Positions 34,164 to 44,433 are shown, counted from the first letter of the stretch. The stretch is DNA of 64,000 nucleotides from Alteribacillus persepolensis (GCF_900099605.1 NZ_FNDK01000006.1:84469-148468); one strand, 5' to 3'. Translations and numbers: made by a program. The notes: a model not told the origin generated them from the sequence alone.

Positions 34164-35072
34164 ATGGATGACATCCTAGCGCTGTTCCCAGAACATATAC
34201 AGCAGATGTTGCATTCTGCAGCGGACTGGTCCGTTATAGAAGAAATCCGAGTTCGCATTCATTCCCCTCTTGAAATCATTACACAAGATAGTGTGTACCA
34301 ATTACATGAACAGCTGCATATTTCTCAAGAAGACATTGAATATATAATCAATCAATTAAGTGAATTTTCAATGTATGCATTTCAGGAAGAGTTAAAGCAA
34401 GGATTTATTACGACAAGAGGCGGCCATAGAGTTGGCATTGGAGGACAAGTTGTTCATGAAAATGGAAAAGTAATTAGTGTGAAACATATCCGTTATTGTA
34501 ATATGCGCATTGCCAAAGATCACTATGGAACAGCAGGAAAGTATGTATCTGCGTTATATAAAAACGGGTATGACGACACTCTCATTATTGGTGCTCCCCA
34601 GTCTGGAAAAACGACATTTCTGCGTGATTTAGCACGATGTGCAAGCGAAGGCATACCAGAGCTGCACCTGTCTTCAAAAAAAGTAGGTATTGTGGATGAA
34701 AGGTCTGAAATTGCTGCTTGTTATCAAGGCATTCCCTCGTTTTACGTTGGAAACCGCACTGATGTGCTTGATGGATGTCCAAAAGCCGTCGGCATGATGA
34801 TGATGATTCGTTCCATGTCCCCAGAAGTAATGATTGTTGATGAAATTGGAAGGCAAGAAGACGCAGAGGCGATTATGGAGGCTGTACATGCTGGAGTAAC
34901 TGTTGTTTGTTCCGCACATGGTACTTCAATACAAGAAGTCAAAAAGCGTCCGATTTTAAAGGAATTAGTAGAACAGGGAACGTTTCGGCACATTGTTACG
35001 CTGTCGCGCAAGCAGGGGAAACAGCACGTCCACATTACATCCAGCAGTGACACAAAGGCGGCGGGAATATGA
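34164..35072 (+). CDS. spoIIIAA: Stage III sporulation protein AA (ATPase)
   Basis: 302 residues behind AAGGAGG. A cytosolic ATPase of the mother-cell-to-forespore feeding channel. The Walker A motif is GAPQSGKTTF and the Walker B-type motif is VMIVDEIGR; a VDERSEIA block is also conserved. It is first in the spoIIIA operon, read in the mother cell. Its end overlaps spoIIIAB. Confidence 0.95.
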   Translation: MDDILALFPEHIQQMLHSAADWSVIEEIRVRIHSPLEIITQDSVYQLHEQLHISQEDIEYIINQLSEFSMYAFQEELKQGFITTRGGHRVGIGGQVVHENGKVISVKHIRYCNMRIAKDHYGTAGKYVSALYKNGYDDTLIIGAPQSGKTTFLRDLARCASEGIPELHLSSKKVGIVDERSEIAACYQGIPSFYVGNRTDVLDGCPKAVGMMMMIRSMSPEVMIVDEIGRQEDAEAIMEAVHAGVTVVCSAHGTSIQEVKKRPILKELVEQGTFRHIVTLSRKQGKQHVHITSSSDTKAAGI

Positions 35073-35581
35073 GCTGGTTTGGTGCAATATTTATTTTAAT
35101 TGCTTGTACGTGGATTGGTTTTAAAGTAGCGCAGAAGCTGACGGAAAGGCCCAGACAGCTGCGCCAGCTGAAAGTCGCTCTGCAAAGTTTTGAAGCTGAA
35201 ATCATGTATGGGGTCAGCCCGCTTGCTGAAGCAAGTGAAAAAATCAGCCAGCAGCTCCCTTCTCCCATCTCACATTTGTTCAAACAATTTAGTGAACTTC
35301 TAAAAAATGGCGAACGAGATGCGGAGAAAGCTTGGAGAAAAAGTTTGGAGAATATATGGGGGCTGACTGCGATGGCAGAAGAAGAAAAAGAGGTCATGCT
35401 GCAATTTGGCGCGACACTAGGAAAACATGAAAAAATGCAGCAGCAAAAGCATATACGCTTGGCAATGGTTCATCTGGAAAAAGAGGAAGAAGAAGCCAAG
35501 GACAAACAAAACCGATACGAAAAAATGGCAAAGACACTAGGCTTTTTATCTGGATTGTTATTAATCATTTTATTTTTATAA
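35069..35581 (+). CDS. spoIIIAB: Stage III sporulation protein AB
   Basis: 170 residues, GspF-like. One N-terminal membrane helix, a helical cytosolic body with LRQLKVALQSFEAEIMYG, and a C-terminal helix (GFLSGLLLIILFL). ATG overlaps the spoIIIAA stop (ATGA), so the genes are coupled. Confidence 0.93.
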   Translation: MSWFGAIFILIACTWIGFKVAQKLTERPRQLRQLKVALQSFEAEIMYGVSPLAEASEKISQQLPSPISHLFKQFSELLKNGERDAEKAWRKSLENIWGLTAMAEEEKEVMLQFGATLGKHEKMQQQKHIRLAMVHLEKEEEEAKDKQNRYEKMAKTLGFLSGLLLIILFL

Positions 35582-35632
35582 ATTGTGCAGCACGGTCCAA
35601 CCTCACAGAAGAGGAAAAAGGAGGACACACCA

Positions 35633-35839
35633 TTGGCCTATGATGTGAATACTATCTTTCAAATAGCCGGGATTGGGATTGTCGTTGCTATGATTCATAC
35701 AGTGTTAAAGCAAATGGGGAAAGAGGATTGGGCCCACTGGGTGACACTGATAGGATTTGTTGTTGTCCTCTATATGGTAGCAACAATTATTGATGACTTA
35801 TTTCAAAAGATTAAAAGTGTGTTCTTGTTTCAGGGATAG
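35633..35839 (+). CDS. spoIIIAC: Stage III sporulation protein AC
   Basis: 68 residues, exactly the usual size, from a TTG at 35633 behind AAAGGAGG. An in-frame start at 35585 would add a charged leader not seen in the family. Two membrane helices; YDVNTIFQIAGIGIVVAMIHTVL is highly conserved. Membrane component of the SpoIIIA channel. Confidence 0.94.
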   Translation: MAYDVNTIFQIAGIGIVVAMIHTVLKQMGKEDWAHWVTLIGFVVVLYMVATIIDDLFQKIKSVFLFQG

Positions 35840-35845
35840 GAGGCG

Positions 35846-36247
35846 ATGGCTATTGAAATCGTGCAAGTGGTCGGTTTCGGACTCATCGCCACTTTTTTGA
35901 TTTTAGTTGTAAACGAACAAAAACCTGTTATTGCACTCGCTATTGCGCTGGTAGCAGGTGCTATGATTTTTTTGTTTATCATGGCACCGCTGCAGTCAGC
36001 CCTTGAACTCATTGCAACGTTATCTGGACAAGCCGGCATTAATAACATGTACATTCAAACTTTACTGAAAATTATCGGTATCGCCTATCTCTCAGAGTTT
36101 GGTGCGCACATTGCAAGAGATGCCGATCAAGAATCGATTGCCGCAAAAATTGAGCTGGCAGGAAAGATGATGATTATTATGATGGCAATCCCTATTTTTC
36201 AAGTATTAATCGAAACAGTCTTGGCACTGATACCAGGCGGAGCGTAA
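35846..36247 (+). CDS. spoIIIAD: Stage III sporulation protein AD
   Basis: 133 residues, as in B. subtilis. Four hydrophobic spans; IEIVQVVGFGLIATFLILVV at the start and ADQESIAAKIELAGKMMIIMMAIPI near the end are typical. The GGAGG site is only 2-3 bases from the ATG. Membrane component of the channel. Confidence 0.93.
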   Translation: MAIEIVQVVGFGLIATFLILVVNEQKPVIALAIALVAGAMIFLFIMAPLQSALELIATLSGQAGINNMYIQTLLKIIGIAYLSEFGAHIARDADQESIAAKIELAGKMMIIMMAIPIFQVLIETVLALIPGGA

Positions 36248-36260
36248 GGATGTGTGACAG

Positions 36261-37457
36261 ATGGTCAAAAAAATAACGCTTTGTCTTCTCTTTTTTATAC
36301 TATGTCATCCCGTCGCCATTATCGAAGCAGAGACGGAGCATAAGGAAGCGGAATCCGACCGGCAAAATGTCAACGAATTAACTGAACAGCATTTAGAATC
36401 GTTAGGGTTAAAAGAAATTACCACTTATTGGGACAACCTATCGCAAGAGTATGGTGTATTTCTGCCAGAATCACAAAAGGGTTCGCTGAAAGAATTTATT
36501 ACAGGTGATAAATCATTCCAGGTAACCGAGTGGATGAGTGCTTTTTTACAATATGTGTTTCATGAAATTATTGCCAACGGACAATTGATGGGAACATTGC
36601 TGTTGTTAGCTGTGTTTAGCGCAATATTAAAAGCATTACAAAATGCTTTTGAAGAAGAATCTGTGAGCAAAGTGGCCTATGCAGTTATTTTCATTGTGCT
36701 ATTAATTATTGCATTAAACAGCTTTTACATCGCTATGGATTATGTGAAAGATACTGTTGCCGACATGGTCCATTTTATGATTGCTCTGCTGCCTTTAATG
36801 TTAGCGCTCTTGGCTTCAAGTGGTTCTATTGCTGCGGCAGGCCTATTTCATCCGCTCGTTATTCTATTAGTTCAATCAAGCGGTGTATTGATTCAATATA
36901 TCATTTTGCCCTTTTTATTTTTTTCTGCTGTGTTAAGCATTGTAAGCAGCTTAAACGAACACGTCAAAGTGACGAAACTGGCAGAGCTCTTGCGCAATGC
37001 AGCAATGGGGATATTAGCTGTTTTCTTTACCGTTTTTCTAGGAGTCATTTCCGTTCAAGGAGCTACAGCAGCTGTAACAGACGGAGTTGCAATTCGGACA
37101 ACCAAGTTTTTGGCAGGCAATTTTGTCCCAGTCATTGGCCGAATGTTTACAGATGCGGCTGACACAGCGTTAGGAGCATCGGTTTTATTAAAGAACACGA
37201 TTGGATTAGCAGGAGTTGGAATTTTGTTTATTATTTGCGCATTTCCTGCGATAAAAATATTGGTGATAGGATTTATTTTCCATTTAACAGCAGCACTCAT
37301 CCAGCCACTAGGAGAAGGCGCGCTGCTAGATGCATTATCGACGTTGGGGAAAACTGTATTTTCTATGTTTGCTGCATTGGCAGCCGTTTCGTTCATGTTC
37401 TTTTTAGCACTTACATTAATTATTGCTTCAGGAAACATATCATTAATGGTGAGGTGA
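36261..37457 (+). CDS. spoIIIAE: Stage III sporulation protein AE
   Basis: 398 residues. An N-terminal signal sequence precedes an extracytoplasmic domain of about 90 residues and then seven or so membrane spans (from 95 to the end). Large polytopic component of the SpoIIIA complex. The first residues MVKKITLCLLFFILCHP fit a signal peptide. Confidence 0.93.
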   Translation: MVKKITLCLLFFILCHPVAIIEAETEHKEAESDRQNVNELTEQHLESLGLKEITTYWDNLSQEYGVFLPESQKGSLKEFITGDKSFQVTEWMSAFLQYVFHEIIANGQLMGTLLLLAVFSAILKALQNAFEEESVSKVAYAVIFIVLLIIALNSFYIAMDYVKDTVADMVHFMIALLPLMLALLASSGSIAAAGLFHPLVILLVQSSGVLIQYIILPFLFFSAVLSIVSSLNEHVKVTKLAELLRNAAMGILAVFFTVFLGVISVQGATAAVTDGVAIRTTKFLAGNFVPVIGRMFTDAADTALGASVLLKNTIGLAGVGILFIICAFPAIKILVIGFIFHLTAALIQPLGEGALLDALSTLGKTVFSMFAALAAVSFMFFLALTLIIASGNISLMVR

Positions 37458-37463
37458 TGGCCG

Positions 37464-38087
37464 ATGGAATGGTTTAACAGCTGGATGAGCCATTTAATTA
37501 TATTTTTATTAGCTGCGTTTCTATTAGAAATGCTGCTGCCCGCCTCATCGCTCCAAAAATATGCAAGGCTTGTCTTATCTTTCATCTTAATGCTTGTCAT
37601 GATTGAGCCGTTAGTGACATTAACAAATGGAAAGGCAGAAGATGTTTGGAAAAATGCGCAGCAGGCCGTATCGTTTCAATCTGTTCACACGTCAACGATA
37701 GAATCTCAAGTGGATGATAAGAAAAACGAAATAGAAGAGGGACAAGATGCATATATTTCTAAACAAGTATCTCAACAACTAAAAGATCAAGTAGAAGACA
37801 CGATAAGAGAGCGCTGGGGGTGGGACATTGAAGGTATACAGGTAGAGTGGAAAGAGGAGGATGCATCATCTGAAAATATGAACATTTCTCTTTCTCTTTT
37901 GCGGGCTTCTGCAAAGGAGAAAACCGGGACAGACATTGAACCGGTGACAATTAATGTATCGGAAGAAAGTAAGGAAAAAGAAAAGCCGACACACGACATC
38001 GATCAGGAAATGTATGAATACTTGGAAGAAGTGTGGGGAGTTGATAAAAACCAGATACATGTTAGTGCAGTAAAGGAGGGGGGATAG
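37464..38087 (+). CDS. spoIIIAF: Stage III sporulation protein AF
   Basis: 207 residues. Two N-terminal membrane helices are followed by a soluble ring-building-type domain, ending YEYLEEVWGVDKNQIHV. Its TAG stop shares a base with the spoIIIAG GTG. It links the membrane part to the SpoIIIAG/AH rings in the intermembrane space. Confidence 0.92.
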   Translation: MEWFNSWMSHLIIFLLAAFLLEMLLPASSLQKYARLVLSFILMLVMIEPLVTLTNGKAEDVWKNAQQAVSFQSVHTSTIESQVDDKKNEIEEGQDAYISKQVSQQLKDQVEDTIRERWGWDIEGIQVEWKEEDASSENMNISLSLLRASAKEKTGTDIEPVTINVSEESKEKEKPTHDIDQEMYEYLEEVWGVDKNQIHVSAVKEGG

Positions 38088-38755
38088 TGTCTGAAAAAAA
38101 GCGTGCATCGAGTCTGTTCTATCAATTGAAAAAAATGCTGGATAAAAAAGAGGAAACAACGGGCAAAAAAGCCGTACCGATTTACCTTGTTCTTATACTC
38201 ATATTTGGAATTATTTTAATGGTGATCGGAACGATTGGTAAAGGGACAGAAGAAGAACAGATAGAAAATAACCAGCTTGAAGAAAGAAACACAAATGAAG
38301 CGCTTGAAGTTGCTTCCAAAAGCACCGAGGAATCAGAAGTGGCAGAAGCAGAACGAGCGGTACAAACGAGGCTGGGCGAGATGCTTGAAAAAATATCTGG
38401 TGTGTCAGACGTTCAAGTAATGGTCAATTTACAAGGGACAGAAGTGAAAGTTTACGAAAAAGATACTACCATCCGCCAGCAAGTCACGACGGAAGAAGAC
38501 CGTGAAGGAGGTCAGCGGGAGTTAGAAGACGGCACGAAAGAAGAACAAATCGTTATCGTGCGACAAGGTGACCAAGAAGAGCCGCTTTTAATTCATACGA
38601 AAAAACCAGAAGCCAGGGGGGTGCTTGTTGTTGCAGAAGGGGTGGAAGACATGAAAGTAAAAGAGTGGGTCATAGAAGCAGTAACAAAAGCGATGGATGT
38701 AGCACCGCATAAAGTGTCGGTATTGCCAAAAAATCGCGGGGAAGGAGACGAATAA
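38087..38755 (+). CDS. spoIIIAG: Stage III sporulation protein AG
   Basis: 222 residues from a GTG overlapping the spoIIIAF stop. One membrane helix near 27-47, then a ring-building motif domain: RLGEMLEKISGVSDVQVMVNLQG and a C-terminal VKEWVIEAVTKAMDVAPHKVSVLP. Forms the large ring on the mother-cell side of the channel. Confidence 0.93.
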   Translation: MSEKKRASSLFYQLKKMLDKKEETTGKKAVPIYLVLILIFGIILMVIGTIGKGTEEEQIENNQLEERNTNEALEVASKSTEESEVAEAERAVQTRLGEMLEKISGVSDVQVMVNLQGTEVKVYEKDTTIRQQVTTEEDREGGQRELEDGTKEEQIVIVRQGDQEEPLLIHTKKPEARGVLVVAEGVEDMKVKEWVIEAVTKAMDVAPHKVSVLPKNRGEGDE

Positions 38756-38756
38756 T

Positions 38757-39389
38757 ATGGTGTTAAAGAAACAAACGGTATGGTTAATGACAATGTTAAG
38801 CTTAACGATTGTACTGGCTGTCTATTATATTACGTCACCAAGCGAGGTTGCAGAAACTGACCCTGAATCATCAGAGGAGAGTGAAATGACTGCTGCAACG
38901 GATGAGGCAGAATGGATTGAGTGGCTTGAAGAAGAAGACATGCAGGCAACATTAGAGGAAACAGAACCAGAGGGTGAAGAAGCGTCAGAACAGGAGTCTG
39001 AGTCGCCAGATGCTCCGGTAGCGGTGGAAGGCAGCCTGTTTAGCGAATTGCGGATGGAAAAGCAGGAATCACAAAGCAAATTGCGGGAAGAATATACGAA
39101 TACCATTGCTTCAGACGAGTATTCGGCTGCAGAAAAGAGCGAAGCATTTGACAAAAGGGAACAATTGGCTGAAAGACAACAAAATGAAAGCACGCTTGAG
39201 AGCATCATCCAAGCAGAAGGATACAGCGATGCGGTTGTTATTAGCGATGATGAAAAAACGCGTATCATAGTGGAAGCTAAAGAACTAACGTCAGAAGATG
39301 CAGTTATGCTGAATCGGCTTGCTAGTGAGCATTTAGGTGAGACAGAGATTGTGATTGGCCACCATGCACAAGCCGCTGCTGGACAGTAA
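38757..39389 (+). CDS. spoIIIAH: Stage III sporulation protein AH
   Basis: 210 residues. An N-terminal membrane helix, a long acidic linker (Glu/Ser-rich, about 35-85) and a C-terminal YscJ/FliF-like ring domain (LESIIQAEGYSDAVVIS and VMLNRLASEHLG). In B. subtilis this domain meets SpoIIQ from the forespore. The linker is unusually acidic, which fits a halophile or alkaliphile. The operon ends here at a strong terminator. Confidence 0.94.
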   Translation: MVLKKQTVWLMTMLSLTIVLAVYYITSPSEVAETDPESSEESEMTAATDEAEWIEWLEEEDMQATLEETEPEGEEASEQESESPDAPVAVEGSLFSELRMEKQESQSKLREEYTNTIASDEYSAAEKSEAFDKREQLAERQQNESTLESIIQAEGYSDAVVISDDEKTRIIVEAKELTSEDAVMLNRLASEHLGETEIVIGHHAQAAAGQ

Positions 39390-39396
39390 TCATTGT

Positions 39397-39433
39397 CTGT
39401 GAGACAGTAGATATGTCTCACAGATTTTGTTTT
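39397..39433 (+). terminator. spoIIIA operon terminator
   Basis: CTGTGAGACA and TGTCTCACAG, then ATTTTGTTTT. Confidence 0.85.
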
Positions 39434-39575
39434 ACTAAAAGGATAGAATAAAAATTATTGCATCAATAGGTGAACCCCCTCATTTTTGTACCGGATGGGC
39501 AATGTTCATGTTGTGTTCAGGCAACAGCTGAAAAAATAAAATAAATGAGTAATGACGCAGGCAATCATGGGAAGA

Positions 39576-39604
39576 ATGAAAATTAGATTCTGCCGTGATA
39601 TAAT
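39576..39604 (+). promoter_or_regulatory. Extended -10 promoter for the 124-residue gene
   Basis: TG-A-TATAAT with TATAAT at 39599-39604 and ATGAAA at 39576-39581, 17 bases apart. Confidence 0.6.
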
Positions 39605-39651
39605 TTGTGTGGATGTAAACATAAGTGTCAACGACGAGGAGCGATTTACGT

Positions 39652-40026
39652 ATGGAATGGAACGATTTAACAGATGGAGCAAAAGCTGTACTTGAGCAAA
39701 CTAGAAACATGAAAAACGACCATATTCAAATTGTTGAATTTGAAGTTGGCTTTGAGCATGAGTATGGAGAAGGGGATAACAAATATACCGTCTCTATCCA
39801 GGAAGAGGATTATGAGAACTTAAAACGTTTTACAAAAGAAAATGAATACGGTGATAAATATCACATGGCTCGCAATAAAAACATCGTTAAAATCATTCTT
39901 TTAGAAAACGGAAAAATCCCTGATAACCTTTCGGAGTTTCCTGTTTTCCGTCAATACAAATTTGATTACGTACAGAAACAGAAAGAAAAAGAGGCCGAAA
40001 TGGAAGAAAAAGAGACGGATGCATAA
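39652..40026 (+). CDS. Unknown 124-residue protein in the accBC position
   Basis: From the ATG at 39652 behind GAGGAGCG and a good vegetative promoter. The product is soluble, acidic and helical, ending in a Glu/Lys-rich tail (QKQKEKEAEMEEKETDA). The body contains EFEVGFEHEYGEGDNKYTVS and KIILLENGKIP. I recognise no family. It lies between spoIIIAH and yqhY, where B. subtilis and most relatives have accB-accC. Its own promoter suggests it is not a remnant. Confidence 0.7.
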   Translation: MEWNDLTDGAKAVLEQTRNMKNDHIQIVEFEVGFEHEYGEGDNKYTVSIQEEDYENLKRFTKENEYGDKYHMARNKNIVKIILLENGKIPDNLSEFPVFRQYKFDYVQKQKEKEAEMEEKETDA

Positions 40027-40068
40027 GCTGTCGCTGGTGATAACGGAGGAATTGCGGAGGTGAACGGT

Positions 40069-40461
40069 ATGAGCGAAGAGCGCACAATCGATTTAAATGA
40101 AGGAAAAAATGAGCTTGGAAAGATTGAGATTGCACCCGAAGTGATTGAAGTCATCGCCGGTCTTGCAGCTTCAGAAGTAGAAGGGGTTCATTCGCTGCGA
40201 GGAAATTTTGCAGCTGGAGTAGTGGAGAGACTCGGACGCAAAAATCACGGCAAAGGTGTCAAGGTAGAGCTGGGAGAACAAGGGGTTTCAGTTGATTTAT
40301 CGGTAACGCTGCAGTATGGCGTGTCCGTCCCGGAAGTGGCCAAAGATATTCAGACAAATATCGAGCAAGCTCTTCAAACTATGACATCAATAGCGATTGA
40401 AGCCATTAATATACACGTACTCGGCATTCACTTTGAAGTGCCGGAAGAAGAAAGTCACTAA
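40069..40461 (+). CDS. yqhY: Asp23/Gls24 family protein YqhY
   Basis: 130 residues from the ATG at 40069 with GGAGGTGA at the right distance; a GTG at 40060 is too close. GKIEIAPEVIEVIAGLAASEVEGVHSLRG and VSVDLSVTLQYGVSVPEVAKDIQ are the Asp23 signature. In B. subtilis it sits behind accBC and affects acetyl-CoA carboxylase control, so its presence here without accBC is notable. Ends in a terminator. Confidence 0.92.
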   Translation: MSEERTIDLNEGKNELGKIEIAPEVIEVIAGLAASEVEGVHSLRGNFAAGVVERLGRKNHGKGVKVELGEQGVSVDLSVTLQYGVSVPEVAKDIQTNIEQALQTMTSIAIEAINIHVLGIHFEVPEEESH

Positions 40462-40500
40462 AAGAAGAATGCTTTTTATCTGCCATTGATATCATAAGCA

Positions 40501-40558
40501 GAGGAAGGGGCTGAAAAGTGACAGCAAATGGATAAGCTGTCATTGCAGCCTCTTTTTT
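40501..40558 (+). terminator. yqhY terminator
   Basis: TGACAGC with GCTGTCA and an outer GGGGCTG with GCAGCC, then TCTTTTTT. Confidence 0.75.
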
Positions 40559-40603
40559 ATCCTGCTATGATTTACGTTAGATTACAAAAAGGAGAACCAT
40601 ACT

Positions 40604-41008
40604 ATGAACCGACGTCTATCACGACTTAGAGCTGTTCAAGCGTTATACCAAATGGAACTGACAGATGCCAGTTGGGAACAAGCTTTACAAAACACGCTCC
40701 ATGAAGATGAGACAGCCGATGAATTTTTGAAAAGCTCTATAAAAGGGACTGCTGAGCACATAGAGGCCATTGATCAAATGTTGAAGAACCACTTAGAACA
40801 CTGGACGTTAGAAAGAGTGGGAAACGTGGACCGCTCGATTCTTCGAAATGCTGTACATGAAATGCTGTACATGAAGGACGTGCCATTGCACGTGAGTGTG
40901 AATGAGGCGATTGAGCTGGCAAAAGCATTTGGGGGCCAAGAATCGGGGAAATTTGTCAACGGCATTTTATCGAGTATTTTAAAACAACATGAAAAGGGAG
41001 AGGATTAA
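40604..41008 (+). CDS. nusB: Transcription antitermination factor NusB
   Basis: 134 residues, all-helical. The arginine-rich N terminus is [35 protein letters not shown] and [18 protein letters not shown] are family blocks. With NusE it binds boxA of rRNA leaders. Start behind AAAGGAG. Confidence 0.94.
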   Translation: MNRRLSRLRAVQALYQMELTDASWEQALQNTLHEDETADEFLKSSIKGTAEHIEAIDQMLKNHLEHWTLERVGNVDRSILRNAVHEMLYMKDVPLHVSVNEAIELAKAFGGQESGKFVNGILSSILKQHEKGED

Positions 41009-41009
41009 C

Positions 41010-41858
41010 GTGAGCGCACATGTTATTAGTGGAAAAGAAGTAGCTTCTAATATACGAGAACAGATAAAAGAAGAAGTGAAAACTTTAGATGTTACGCCAG
41101 GTTTAGCAGTTATTCTTGTTGGGGATAATCCAGCTTCACGTTCTTATGTGAAGGGGAAAGAAAAAGCTTCTTATGAAGTGGGCATTCATTCAGAATTGAA
41201 AGAACTGCCAAGCGATGTATCTGAAAAAGAGCTTTTAGATTTAGTGGAACATTATAATCATGAGTCGTCCATTCATGGTATTCTTGTGCAGCTGCCGCTT
41301 CCAGACCATATATCAGAAAAAAAGGTCATTGAACATATTGTGCCGGAAAAAGACGTGGATGGGTTTCATCCCATTAATATAGGCCGCATGATGACTGGAA
41401 AAGAAGCGTTTTTGCCGTGCACTCCTTACGGTATTTTGAAAATGCTTGAGTTTAAAGATATACAAACAGAAGGAAAGCACGCTGTCGTTATCGGCCGCAG
41501 CAATATCGTTGGAAAACCTGTGGGGCAGCTGCTTTTAAATGAGAACGCAACCGTTACATATTGTCATTCGAGAACGGCAGATTTGTCTGCTTATACATCG
41601 AAAGCCGATATTTTAATTGCAGCAGCCGGCAAAGCGGAGTTCATTGATGCAAGTCACGTAAAAGAGGGAGCCGTTGTTATTGATGTCGGTATGAACCGTA
41701 AAGAGAACGGGAAGTTATGTGGAGACGTTGATTTTGAAAGTGTCAAAGAAAAAGCGTCTTACATAACACCGGTTCCAGGCGGAGTAGGGCCAATGACGAT
41801 TACAATGCTTTTATATAACACATTGCAATCTGCTAAAAAGCGCGCAGAAAGGGTTTAA
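41010..41858 (+). CDS. folD: Methylenetetrahydrofolate dehydrogenase / cyclohydrolase FolD
   Basis: 282 residues from the GTG at 41010, just after nusB, with GAGAGG before it. Bifunctional NADP-dependent one-carbon enzyme. The active-site tyrosine and lysine are in [11 protein letters not shown], the VQLPLPDHI block follows, and the dinucleotide fold is [12 protein letters not shown]. The C-terminal [12 protein letters not shown] is the second signature. Confidence 0.95.
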   Translation: MSAHVISGKEVASNIREQIKEEVKTLDVTPGLAVILVGDNPASRSYVKGKEKASYEVGIHSELKELPSDVSEKELLDLVEHYNHESSIHGILVQLPLPDHISEKKVIEHIVPEKDVDGFHPINIGRMMTGKEAFLPCTPYGILKMLEFKDIQTEGKHAVVIGRSNIVGKPVGQLLLNENATVTYCHSRTADLSAYTSKADILIAAAGKAEFIDASHVKEGAVVIDVGMNRKENGKLCGDVDFESVKEKASYITPVPGGVGPMTITMLLYNTLQSAKKRAERV

Positions 41859-41863
41859 CAAGC

Positions 41864-43264
41864 ATGTCTTTTGTACATGACAAATGGACCACTGTATCAC
41901 AGCTTACTACGCAAATAAAAAAGACTATTCAGATGGATTCAGCTCTGCAGCAAGTGTGGCTGCGAGCTGAAATTTCCAATTTTAAAAGACATAGCCGCGG
42001 TCATATGTATTTTACGTTAAAAGATGAAAAATCAAGAATATCCGCAGTGATGTTTGCTGGAAATAACCGTTTCTTAACGTTTCAGCCAGAAAACGGCATG
42101 AAGGTATTAATAAAAGGATATGTTTCCGTTTATGAACCATTTGGACAGTATCAGCTCTATGTCAATGAAATGGAGCCTGATGGGATAGGCCAGCTGTACA
42201 TTCGCTATGAAGAGTTAAAAAAGCAGCTGGAAAAAGAGGGGCTGTTTCATGAGGGACGAAAAAAATCACTGCCCTCTTTTCCTTTAGAAATTGCTGTTAT
42301 CACATCTCCAACGGGTGCTGCTATCCGCGATATTTTTACGACACTAAAAAGAAGGTTTCCATTAGCACGCATCAGCTTGTTTCCGGTGCTTGTACAGGGG
42401 GAGCACGCGCCGCCATCCATTGTGAATGCGATGGAAAAAGCGGAGCAGATGGGAGGGTTCGATCTGCTTATATTTGGCAGAGGCGGTGGGTCGATTGAGG
42501 AATTGTGGGCTTTTAATGAAGAAATAGTAGCTAGAAAAATTGCTGAATTAACCATCCCTTCTATTTCTGCTGTTGGTCACGAAACCGATTTTACGATTGC
42601 CGATTTCACCGCTGATTTACGAGCAGCTACACCCACAGCTGCAGCAGAACTAGCTGTACCTGTCCTTGATGAGCTGGAAAAAGAGCGAGGCCAATTAACT
42701 GCACGTCTTCAAAAAACCATGCATGATCAACTGGTGCAGGAAAAAGAGAAGCTTGCACGCTTCAAACGTTCCTACGCATTTAAGTATCCCACACATCTTA
42801 TTAAGCAAAAAGAACAAGAATTGGATCAAATGCTAGAGCGATTGTTCAAAGCGCTGTCTGGACAAAAACAAACAGCAAAAGAACGGCTTAGCACATTGAA
42901 TAAGCGGCTTAAGCGCCAGCATCCTTATCGGTTGTTAGAACAGGAAAAGAGGCGGTTAATGCAAGCGGATGGGATGCAGAAAAAAGCAGTAGAAAGACTT
43001 GTCGCGGAAAAACAAGAACGTTTTCGCCACAGCTTACAAAAGCTGCATATTTTAAATCCGCTTGATATTATGCAAAGGGGATATAACGTTGCGTATGATG
43101 AGGAAGGAACACTCGTGACCTCGGTGGACCAAGTTACACCGGATGATAATGTATCGTTATACATGCATGATGGGACCGTGCACGTAAAAGCGGAATCAGT
43201 TTCTAAAAAAACAATTCTTGATGACAGAAAAGTAAAAGAGGAGGAAAAAGACAATGGCAGATGA
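41864..43264 (+). CDS. xseA: Exodeoxyribonuclease VII large subunit
   Basis: 466 residues. An N-terminal OB-fold domain ([23 protein letters not shown]) is followed by the catalytic domain with [17 protein letters not shown] and [27 protein letters not shown]. The long C-terminal half is coiled coil. It degrades single-stranded DNA with XseB. Its end overlaps xseB. Confidence 0.95.
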   Translation: MSFVHDKWTTVSQLTTQIKKTIQMDSALQQVWLRAEISNFKRHSRGHMYFTLKDEKSRISAVMFAGNNRFLTFQPENGMKVLIKGYVSVYEPFGQYQLYVNEMEPDGIGQLYIRYEELKKQLEKEGLFHEGRKKSLPSFPLEIAVITSPTGAAIRDIFTTLKRRFPLARISLFPVLVQGEHAPPSIVNAMEKAEQMGGFDLLIFGRGGGSIEELWAFNEEIVARKIAELTIPSISAVGHETDFTIADFTADLRAATPTAAAELAVPVLDELEKERGQLTARLQKTMHDQLVQEKEKLARFKRSYAFKYPTHLIKQKEQELDQMLERLFKALSGQKQTAKERLSTLNKRLKRQHPYRLLEQEKRRLMQADGMQKKAVERLVAEKQERFRHSLQKLHILNPLDIMQRGYNVAYDEEGTLVTSVDQVTPDDNVSLYMHDGTVHVKAESVSKKTILDDRKVKEEEKDNGR

Positions 43265-43493
43265 TCAAGCGCAAGTGTCATTTGAAGAAGCAATGTCGCA
43301 GTTAGAAAGCATTGTCGAAAAGCTGGAAGAAGGGGACGTTCCGCTTGAAAAAGCAATTTCAATGTACCAGGAAGGAATGAATCTTTCAAAAACATGTCAT
43401 GAAAAACTGCAGCGCATCGAAAAACAAATGGACCGCATTGTAGAAGATGACGGAGAAATAAAACCACTCCTTCCGGAGGAGGAAACAGAGTGA
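43254..43493 (+). CDS. xseB: Exodeoxyribonuclease VII small subunit
   Basis: 79 residues, usual size. [27 protein letters not shown] is the family signature. ATG behind GAGGAGGAAA, inside the end of xseA; its stop overlaps the ispA GTG. Both overlaps imply coupled translation. Confidence 0.94.
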   Translation: MADDQAQVSFEEAMSQLESIVEKLEEGDVPLEKAISMYQEGMNLSKTCHEKLQRIEKQMDRIVEDDGEIKPLLPEEETE

Positions 43494-44377
43494 ATCATAA
43501 CGAATTAGAAACATTTATCGGACAATTCAGAGATGAAATAGAACAGCGGCTGCCGCGTTTTTTAGAGAGCATTGATTGCCCTGACACATTAAAAAAGGCA
43601 ATGGTATATTCCATTCAAGCGGGGGGCAAAAGAGTCCGCCCTTTACTAACACTGGCCGCGGTGAAGGCCTATCGTGACGTCAAAGAGATTGATTATACCG
43701 TGGCGTGTGCTGTGGAAATGGTACACACCTATTCGTTAATCCATGACGATCTGCCGGCCATGGATGATGACGATTACCGCCGTGGTAAATTAACCAACCA
43801 TAAAGTATTCGGGGAAGCCCTGGCTATATTAGCCGGTGATGCCCTTTTAACGCATGCATTTGCGATGATTAGCTCGCTTCCAGGTGTCGATGACCGTACA
43901 AAAATAACGCTTACGCAGGAGCTGGCTCATGCGGCAGGGCCGCAAGGCATGGTAGGCGGTCAAACAGCCGACATCGAAGGAGAAAGACGGGACTTGTCAT
44001 TACAAGAACTTGAATACATTCATCATCATAAAACCGGAGATTTGTTAGGTTTTGCAGTTGCAGCCGGCGCCATCTTAGCAGGCTCCTCACCAGAAGACAT
44101 GAAGCACATCCGCGCATATGCAAAAGAACTGGGTCTTGTTTTTCAAATTAAAGATGACATTTTAGATGTTGAAGGTGACTCACTAGAAATGGGGAAATCA
44201 ACCGGCAGTGATGAAAACAAAGGGAAGGTGACGTATCCGCGCTTGTTAACCATGGCCGGTGCGAAAGAAAAGCTGATGGTTCACGCAGACAACGCCAAAG
44301 AACATCTGCGGGCCCTGTCGGGAACCCCGTTAATACTAGAGGATTTTGTTCATTACATGACAGAGCGGACGAAATAA
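43490..44377 (+). CDS. ispA: Polyprenyl (farnesyl) diphosphate synthase
   Basis: 295 residues from a GTG overlapping xseB. The first aspartate-rich motif is [14 protein letters not shown] and the second is [20 protein letters not shown] lies between. The residues before the first motif ([10 protein letters not shown]) fit bacterial FPP synthase. It makes FPP for undecaprenyl and quinone side chains. OLE RNA begins just after its stop. Confidence 0.94.
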   Translation: MNHNELETFIGQFRDEIEQRLPRFLESIDCPDTLKKAMVYSIQAGGKRVRPLLTLAAVKAYRDVKEIDYTVACAVEMVHTYSLIHDDLPAMDDDDYRRGKLTNHKVFGEALAILAGDALLTHAFAMISSLPGVDDRTKITLTQELAHAAGPQGMVGGQTADIEGERRDLSLQELEYIHHHKTGDLLGFAVAAGAILAGSSPEDMKHIRAYAKELGLVFQIKDDILDVEGDSLEMGKSTGSDENKGKVTYPRLLTMAGAKEKLMVHADNAKEHLRALSGTPLILEDFVHYMTERTK

Positions 44378-44397
44378 AATTGCCACATTTCAATCAT

Positions 44398-44427
44398 TTG
44401 TGCGGAATTTTTATCTCGTGGTATAAT
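44398..44427 (+). promoter_or_regulatory. Possible promoter of OLE RNA
   Basis: TATAAT at 44422-44427 is a perfect -10. TTGTGC at 44398-44403 is a fair -35 with an 18-base spacer. Read-through from ispA is also possible. Confidence 0.5.
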
Positions 44428-44433
44428 ATAAAT

